Assembly: GCF_001651035.1 (NCBI RefSeq)
Contig: NZ_LXRG01000192.1
Location: forward strand, 124,001 to 188,000
Direction: 5' to 3'
From: Halomonas sp. ALS9
Lineage (GTDB): Bacteria; Pseudomonadota; Gammaproteobacteria; Pseudomonadales; Halomonadaceae
Length of the DNA stretch: 64,000 nucleotides
How positions within the stretch are numbered: the first letter of the stretch is position 1; each line of letters opens with the position of its first letter. Both the position numbers and the translations under genes were made by a program. The notes beneath the pieces were generated by a model. That model ran no database searches and had not been told where the DNA came from. It was given only the letters and a program-made list of their open reading frames with translations. Positions 63,563 through 64,000 of this stretch are shown piece by piece.

Positions 63563-64000
63563 ACCCAACGACGACCTATACGCCCTACACCCGTTACGTC
63601 TTTATCCCATCGCTTGAAACCGTGGCGGCATGGCTGCTGGCGATTATTTGGATATTCCCGCTGCTGTATGCCTTTTGGGCCGCCTTCCATCCCAGCGAAT
63701 TTATGGTGAATTTTGAGTTCTTCGCCCCGCTGACGCTGGAGAACTTCATTAACGCCTGGTCTCAGGCGCCCTTTGCCCACTACTACCTGAACACCTTTGC
63801 GTTAGTAACGGGCGTCGTGATCGGCCAGTTTATTGTCTGCACCTTGGCGGCATTTGCCTTTGCGCGTTTTCCGATTCCCGGCAAAAACGTGCTGTTTATG
63901 CTGGTGCTGATTCAGCTGTTTGTGTTTCCCGAAGTACTGATTGTGGAAAACTACCGCATCGCAAGCGAACTGGGGTTGATCAATACCATCACCGGGATTG
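63559..64000 (+). CDS. ABC transporter permease, UgpE/MalG type (truncated by the window end)
   Basis: The first 147 residues are present. The N-terminal helix is ETVAAWLLAIIWIFPLLYAFWAAFHP, followed by FFAPLTLENFINAW, typical of the second CUT1 permease, then three more membrane segments and VENYRIASELGLINT. The EAA loop lies beyond the window. The ATG overlaps the previous stop by four bases, so the two permeases are translationally coupled. Confidence 0.85.
   Translation, partial: MNPTTTYTPYTRYVFIPSLETVAAWLLAIIWIFPLLYAFWAAFHPSEFMVNFEFFAPLTLENFINAWSQAPFAHYYLNTFALVTGVVIGQFIVCTLAAFAFARFPIPGKNVLFMLVLIQLFVFPEVLIVENYRIASELGLINTITGI

Overview
The window looks like a catabolic island from a moderately halophilic gammaproteobacterium, most likely a Halomonas/Vreelandella-type organism. 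This is inferred from high GC, acidic proteins, four TRAP-type substrate-binding proteins and close resemblance to oxidative (non-phosphorylating) sugar pathways of Caulobacter, Azospirillum and Pseudomonas. No rRNA, tRNA, CRISPR array, prophage or intact insertion sequence was seen. The only mobile-element trace is one 160-bp MITE-like palindromic element.

Layout. (1) 1-9.8 kb: a minus-strand operon with a ribose-type ABC importer (ATPase, permease, binding protein), a TIM-barrel isomerase/epimerase, a Gfo/Idh/MocA oxidoreductase, a XylB-like xylose dehydrogenase and the binding protein of a second ABC importer. A divergent ROK repressor with a candidate operator faces it. (2) 9.8-20.2 kb: an L-arabinose block with an exported aldose 1-epimerase, AraF, AraG, AraH, an L-arabonate dehydratase and an SDR, a divergent GbpR-like LysR gene, and a second, almost identical L-arabonate dehydratase. 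(3) 20.4-28.9 kb: TRAP transporter (P, Q, M), AraD1-type 2-keto-3-deoxy-L-arabonate dehydratase, alpha-ketoglutarate semialdehyde dehydrogenase, L-arabinose/D-galactose 1-dehydrogenase, a GntR regulator and an EamA exporter. (4) 28.9-32.9 kb: D-xylonate dehydratase, divergent orphan TRAP binding protein, NanR-like GntR regulator. (5) 33-40.4 kb: Ldh-type oxidoreductase, TRAP M/Q/P, DUF1537 kinase, PdxA2 and an SDR, which form a D-threonate/D-erythronate-type module. (6) 40.6-45.4 kb: XylX-type 2-keto-3-deoxy-pentonate dehydratase, L-fuconate-type dehydratase, FAD-linked hydroxyacid dehydrogenase, and HpaI-type aldolase on the opposite strand. (7) 45.4-51.7 kb: a third TRAP system, LysR regulator, CaiB CoA-transferase and HMG-CoA lyase. 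(8) 51.7-58.9 kb: a 2-ketoarginine/guanidinobutyrate operon with a good sigma-54 promoter and a divergent sigma-54 activator. (9) 59-64 kb: a DHH phosphoesterase and a Ugp-like ABC importer cut by the window end.

How it fits together. L-arabinose (AraFGH, 1-dehydrogenase, arabonate dehydratase, AraD1) and D-xylose/D-arabinonate (XylB, XylD, the fuconate-type dehydratase, XylX) both lead to alpha-ketoglutarate semialdehyde, which the single dehydrogenase at 24.6 kb would oxidise to alpha-ketoglutarate. No lactonase is present in the window. Aldonic and C4 sugar acids would enter through TRAP systems. Candidate operators visible by eye suggest at least two cross-cluster regulons: paired TGTTSAACA dyads (20-bp centre spacing) at both dehydratase/dctP divergent promoters, and 9-bp-phased GGTAT-type repeats at the threonate-type genes and the XylX promoter, matching the nearby NanR-like regulator. 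All functional assignments come from reading the proteins and recalling families. No database search was run.
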